Below the pieces are notes generated by a model, which was not told the origin of the DNA, made no database searches, and was given only the letters and a program-made list of their open reading frames with translations. Shown one piece after another: positions 59,474 through 64,000 of a DNA stretch of 64,000 nucleotides. The stretch comes from Wolfiporia cocos. Taxonomy: Eukaryota; Basidiomycota; Agaricomycetes; Polyporales; Phaeolaceae. Made by a program: the position numbers and the translations under genes. Where the stretch lies: assembly GCA_029448655.1 (NCBI GenBank), contig JACCLO010000013.1, positions 1,798,001-1,862,000 of the forward strand. The letters run 5' to 3'. Within the stretch, counting starts at the first letter, position 1, and every line of letters begins with the position of its first letter.

Positions 59474-60237
59474 TGTCACAATTAATTTCATGCACACCCT
59501 GTTTTAGCTCTCTACACCCCCACATTCCTTTACCAGGCTTAGGACTCAGGGTGCTACTGTGCCCCAAAAGTTCTTGAATCATGTGACCTACTGAATTGAG
59601 GTCATGTGACTTACTAAACTCTGAGATTAGATAATGGCATCAGGTACCATTACAGGTGCCTTGTCAGGCGACCCAAATCCTTATCTCTTATCAACTTAGT
59701 TGTCAAAAGCATGACAACATTTGGTAACTAGGACAATCACCATCATTATGACATCAGGGCCCATACTGGCCCAGTCTATGACATCAGGCCTATCTTTAGG
59801 GGCCTATACTTAGTGCAGCCCACTTACCAGACAGGTATGACACAGTGGTGCTGCTTACTATACATTTATGACTACAGGGCCTATTTTACTAAGCCAAGTC
59901 ATTCCCCATGACATACAGCTATACTTAGGGATAGCACACCATTATGTTGCCATTATAGGCATTTATGACATACCTACATGTGCACAGACTAGACACTTCT
60001 ACCAGTAGTACAAGGTCCCAAATGTATATATAAACCAGGTGTCTAGGGCTTACACCCTAGACTCAACAATCTAAGTACACCCTACTATGAGTGTTTGAGG
60101 CAATTCTCAGGACCTTTCTACCTCCTTACCTGCTTGAAACCTGCTTGCTAGACTGCACCACCATACTTTCTGGTTGCCACCAAAGTCCTATGTGACGAGC
60201 TAGAACCCTGCAGATAGGACATCACAGGATTGTGACA
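59474..60237 (+). mobile_element. TGTCACA-type LTR-like unit
   Basis: It begins TGTCACAAT and ends GGATTGTGACA, with CATAT duplicated at 59469-59473 and 60238-60242; 764 bp. TATATAA at 60026-60032 and arms GTCTAGGG (60041-60048) and CCCTAGAC (60055-60062). Confidence 0.8.
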
Positions 60238-60512
60238 CATATATCATATGACTACCCACCATGTGACCACTCTGCAAGGCACTGGCATGCACACCAGAGC
60301 ACTAAGGCATTCCACACAGCCTCTAGAGGGGGGGGGGTAGGTATGTCCCATGTCCCAGATAAAATCTGTGACACATGTCATATTTCATATTTTATTTAAT
60401 ATGTTTCTTTGATATATTTAATTTCTTATGTTTCAGCCCCTTGATATTGATATACATTACTATGTTACTGGGTCTAAACCTTATCCTTATTGCATATACT
60501 AATATGCTTCTT

Positions 60513-61490
60513 TGTCACAAAACCCCAAGGGCATACTGTCCTATCAGGGCCATACTATATGGCATGCTTTCTCTACCTCACTAGAGTGCATTGCTGGCCC
60601 ACAGATTAGCATGCATAAGACTTGAAGCTAAGAGGGGACTAGCCCCAGTGACTAGAATAACAGCTCTGAGCTGTAAGGCTCAGAGCATTGCAGCTTAAGT
60701 ACAGGAGGGTGTGTGTAAGCTATCTACTAGGCCCACCCTAAAGTGTGGGTCTGTGTGTAACATTAAGTGCTATCCTATCATGTGCTATATTATCTAAGCT
60801 GTAACCATGTGACCATGCATGGGGTAGGCTACCTGTACCGTTACACTACACTACATTGTACATACAAGACATGTGACCCTTGGTGTCACAGATTCATTTC
60901 TCTTATATTTTTGTTATGTTTACCCTTACTATGGCACCCCATACCCTACAAACCATTAGAGGTTGTACAGTGAGTAGTGCTATAGGTCACACATCTCACT
61001 TACCTATGTCCTATGCTCTGAACTATGAGCACCAGCGCCAGTGCTAGCAGGTTCATCACATGACATCGCGGCCATTACTGGTTGTGACATGGACTATTAT
61101 ACACATGGTCACGTGTTACTTAGTTATGGTAGTCAACACTTGGACCCAGTAGCTTTAGGGTAGACACATGGTCTCTGCAGCACCCCATGTATATAGTCTT
61201 GCTAGCTTGAGGCTTACACCTCAAGTTTAGCATTCTTGGGAACTGGGCTTTTATGCCCCTTTCCTCTGGACTCCCTGTGTGCTGCCTGCTGCCCATCTCT
61301 CTCTCTTGACTTCCTTGTCTGGGTCATCAAGAACTCTACATCATGGAGTTATCCCTTTCTGCCTCCATCTTAGGCTAAGGATTAAGGGTTTCCTGGTACC
61401 TGGTTGCACAGCCTGTAGGTCTGTGTCACTTGGCATACCTAAGGCCCTTGGTTCAAGACAGGGGGGTACCCTTTTTCCAAATCTGTGACA
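60513..61490 (-). mobile_element. TGTCACA-type LTR-like unit, reverse, outer host
   Basis: It begins TGTCACAAAA and ends ATCTGTGACA, with TTCTT duplicated at 60508-60512 and 61491-61495. It holds a forward unit (60884-61428); without it about 428 bp. Palindrome GCTCTGAGC/GCTCAGAGC near 60663-60687. Confidence 0.8.
60884..61428 (+). mobile_element. TGTCACA-type LTR-like unit nested in another copy
   Basis: It begins TGTCACAG and ends GTCTGTGTCA, with CTTGG duplicated at 60879-60883 and 61429-61433; 545 bp. TATATAG at 61190-61196 and arms CTTGAGG (61206-61212) and CCTCAAG (61219-61225). It shares the GCCATTACTGG block with 14227-15671. Confidence 0.85.
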
Positions 61491-61569
61491 TTCTTATTTG
61501 ATATGAGACCTGGACTAGAGGCCCAGGCTTCTACTTCTTGTGACATTGATCATCATGTTTCGTATATTT

Positions 61570-62193
61570 TGACACAAACTAAGTTGTGGGACTCACTTTA
61601 CTCGACTAGAAAGCTTGGGTGGCTTAAGGGCGAGGTGAGGGGCTTAGTAGGCGCAGCAGGAGTGATGTGCTGAAGTGCAAATGCAAGAGAACAAATCTTA
61701 AGAATAGCGTAGAGCTATTCCTACTTATATACATGCGGCGACAGCAGTCGGTAATGGTTTGCCCTAAAGTACCGGGTCTGTGCACTCGTACAGAAATTAC
61801 AGTTAAGTCGTATTTTACAATAGACCATGTGCGCCGGTAATGGCCGCACCAGTAAGAAACAAACTTTGGACCAGTAGGTCCACGTTGATGTTGTGGCTAC
61901 AAGGGTTTGTAAGCCGAGTAAGCGTGATGACATATGCCGGTGTTGGGATATGAGTCATCTAAGGCGTTGGCTTGTGATAAACCTCGGAGCCGCTTATGTA
62001 TAGTACATGACGTGCGCGTTATTTACGTGTTGTTATGAACAGTGGACGTGATAGCGTGTTATGTATGTGTTATTTGGTTTGGTGTACATGTCTACGGGCG
62101 CTTATAGCAGCGAGCTTGAATATGCTCGTAGAAAATGTGGGAAAAATAGGTAAAAATATAGGAAAATTCGTAGAATGTCCCAGATCTGAGACA
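61570..62193 (-). mobile_element. Probable TGTCACA-type unit, reverse
   Basis: It begins TGACACAAAC and ends ATCTGAGACA, flanked by TATTT and TTTTT (one mismatch). Reverse TATATA near 61723. It retains CpG and so is younger than its surroundings. The right end deviates from CTGTGACA, so the boundary is less certain. Confidence 0.5.
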
Positions 62194-62344
62194 TTTTTGA
62201 TATGCCCTAAGGCCTTCTATTATGATTGACGGATATTGCTACCCATGCTTCTTGATGTGATGGGTGTCATTACCCTAGCTGATATTGATCTTTGATGGAT
62301 ATGATGACATCATGTCATGTGACCTTATCTTGATTCTTGTAGAT

Positions 62345-62425
62345 AAGCTTCATGGCCTAGTGGTTAGAGCATGAGGTAGAGTGCATGTGCACAGTCCTTG
62401 ATTCAATCCCCATTGCTGGTAGATC
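62345..62425 (+). other. tRNA-like segment at the end of the LTR nest
   Basis: A-box TGGCCTAGTGGTTAGAGC (62353-62370) and B-box-like TTGATTCAATCC (62398-62409) at tRNA-like spacing, followed within 35 bp by the element end CTGTGACA (62443). The B box departs from GGTTCGAATCC mainly by CG to CA change. Likely tRNA-derived, not a functional tRNA. Confidence 0.6.
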
Positions 62426-62443
62426 TTAGAATAATCTGTGACA

Positions 62444-62690
62444 TTTGTGATCTTCACTGGGTGTAACCCCAGTTTTACTAGCATACAGGGCTCATTTCAG
62501 ACCTGGCAGATTCAACCCTGCCACCGCTTCATGTTTATCATATGATTGATGAATGGCATTCAACTGCTGAATGTTTATCATTTCTATCTATTGTTACAGA
62601 TACATAATGTAGTATACAAACTTCTGTATTTACAGTCAAAGCTCTTCAGCCCAACCTTGTTGTAATAACAAGAGGCTTATACTCATTCTC
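62444..62690 (+). mobile_element. Middle piece of the decayed Ty3-family LTR
   Basis: It continues the LTR begun at 57682 (blocks GGCAGATTCAACCCTGCCACC and ACCTTGTTGTAATAACAAG, both recognisable in the intact LTR). It is cut again at 62691; 63272-63290 gives a few further LTR bases (TTCTCAAATGAAGGAAACT). Confidence 0.8.
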
Positions 62691-63271
62691 TGACACAGAC
62701 TTGCCTGAGTCTGTGGGACCAGCACAGCCAGGGAATCCCTTATGCCTGACAAGCTACATTGCATAGCGGCAGAGGGTGGACAGTGAGGTGCAAACAGGTG
62801 GCCTAAGTTCCCTAACACCAGGCTGCAGTCATACTGCCAGTTGAGTGACATACAGAGCAGATGAAACAGGGATGGTCAATGTCCAGCACCACAGATCAGA
62901 GGGCAAGAAAGGGGCCTAAGCCCAGTTGCCAAGAATCTCAAAGATGGGGAGTAAGCCCCATCTGTCTGAGCTAATATACATGAGCATAAATACTACCATG
63001 CGTGCCCTAAAGTAGAGGCCTGTGCGCAGACCGGTGTGAGGCAGTGCTAAGGGTAACTAAGGTAATGCTAATGTAACTACTGTGACTGTGATGTGAGTGA
63101 CTGTGATGCATGCTTCCCTGGAGCACCTATCTACTGGGTCAGGTGTTCTAGTAATGGTATCTAGGGGTGGATGCAGAGAAAAGCAAGGGACACAGATGGC
63201 CCAAGAGCAAAAGGCAACCTGCAAACCATAGCTAGGGGTGTCAGAGAGCCCCTACGGGTCGTTCTGTGACA
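62691..63271 (-). mobile_element. TGTCACA-type solo LTR-like unit, reverse
   Basis: It begins TGACACAG and ends TTCTGTGACA, with TTCTC duplicated at 62686-62690 and 63272-63276; 581 bp. Palindrome GATGGGG/CCCCATC near 62943-62963. Confidence 0.88.
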
Positions 63272-63289
63272 TTCTCAAATGAAGGAAAC

Positions 63290-63530
63290 TGTTATGGCAA
63301 TGTATGTCGGATTATTCTTTGGACTCCCCCTATGCAATAGGACTTAGTGTACAGACTTGGCATTCAGCTGCCTGACAGTATGCTGTGTACTAGGTACCCC
63401 TGTTCAACCAGGGCCCTGTTTCAGAGGTATCAACCCTCTGCCCTTGTATCTGGACTTGTAGATATCTTCTGTGCTCAACCACTGTACCAATCAAGTTTGA
63501 GCCACTGTTGCACTCAACTAAAACAATTCC
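63290..63530 (+). mobile_element. Partial LTR2 copy
   Basis: It starts TGTTATGG and resembles the 5' part of 12618-13163 (blocks around GACTTAGTGTACAGACT and CACTGTTGCACTCAACT). It is interrupted at 63531; the rest would lie beyond the window. Confidence 0.65.
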
Positions 63531-64000
63531 TGTCACAGAACTTCCCATAGGGGCTATGCTACATCCCTCACTCGGTCCTGCAGCATGTGTTCCACCTGCG
63601 CCCCTTGACACGCTCCACATCTTCACCCTCAACACTGTTACTAGACACCTGACCTAGTAGATAGGCGCTCCAGGGTAGTGTACATCACAGGCACTCACAT
63701 CACAGTCACAGTATGTACACTTAGTGTTACCTTAGTTACCCCTAGCACTGCCTTGCACCGCTCTGCACACAGACCAGTACTTTAGGGCCAGCTTGGTAGT
63801 CTACACACTCATGTATATAATCTACAGCAGATGGGGCTTACTCCCCATCTTTGAGATTCTCGGCAACTGTGCTTAGGCCCCCTTCTTGTCCTCTGATCTG
63901 GGGGGCTTGTGCTGTCCGACCCTGCTTTGCCTGTTCTGTGTGTCACTCCTTGGTGGTATGACTGCGCCCCAGTGTTAGTAAACTTAGGCTCCCCATTTGC
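63531..64000 (+). mobile_element. TGTCACA-type LTR-like unit, runs off the window
   Basis: It begins TGTCACAG after ATTCC. TATATAA at 63814-63820 and arms GATGGGG (63830-63836) and CCCCATC (63843-63849). The right end is not in the window. Confidence 0.75.

Larger units (their letters stand above)
57775..62443. mobile_element. Nest of TGTCACA-type LTR-like units
   Basis: The block begins TGTCACAAT and ends CTGTGACA. It is flanked by CTTGT (57770-57774) and TTTGT (62444-62448), a 5-bp duplication with one C-to-T change. At least five units with their own duplications lie inside. Almost no CpG is left between 57000 and 61000. No coding gene. Confidence 0.7.

Noticed and set aside
62345..62425. 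A genuine tRNA gene
   Set aside because: The A box is good but the B box is altered and no full cloverleaf could be drawn; it lies at a fixed place in a repeat family.

Overview
The window looks like an accessory, repeat-rich chromosome segment of a filamentous basidiomycete. The evidence is: spliced genes with 50-75 bp GT-AG introns; large STAND/NLR-type NACHT-WD40 proteins typical of Agaricomycetes; a Ty3/gypsy chromovirus; and strong CpG decay in old repeats. A Rhizoctonia/Ceratobasidium-type fungus would fit, but that is an inference from gene style, not a database match.

Four NLR-type loci on the + strand form the backbone. NLR-A (2821-10917) is a dead NACHT-WD40 gene cut by three insertions, a stop codon and frameshifts. 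NLR-B (19786-24484, seven exons) is nearly intact but has lost its last C-terminal stretch to a solo LTR; the lost piece survives at 24856-25165. NLR-D (about 42100-43790) is only an N-terminal remnant, interrupted by a hAT-type MITE and followed by an F-box-like fragment. NLR-C (51565-56678, eight exons, about 1532 aa) appears intact. B and C share exon lengths (257, 139 and 117 nt), which supports the gene models. They encode a helical N-terminal region, a NACHT NTPase and about ten WD40 repeats.

The only full-length mobile element is a Ty3/gypsy chromovirus at 30727-39179. It has 708-bp LTRs that look identical, a GGCAC target duplication, gag, and pol (protease, dUTPase, RT, RNase H, integrase, chromodomain). 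A third ORF with CCHC knuckles overlaps the pol tail in another frame. An 11-nt sequence just after the 5' LTR is exactly complementary to the predicted 5' end of its transcript, the arrangement of Tf1-type self-priming elements. A solo LTR of the family lies at 46694-47406, and a CpG-decayed, split copy at 57682-62690.

Most other DNA is a nested archive of short elements, many dated relative to each other by intact target duplications. The dominant family is a 0.4-0.55 kb LTR-like unit with TGTCACA/TGTGACA-like ends, 5-bp duplications and no internal coding region (at least 15 insertions). Each well-preserved copy has a TATA box followed 15-16 bp later by a short palindrome. The palindrome arms change between copies but stay complementary, and several copies carry a tRNA-like segment near one end. 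There are also MULE-like foldback elements with 9-bp duplications, hAT MITEs, a CACTA-like MITE and a pogo-like element. No rRNA, functional tRNA or CRISPR is seen.
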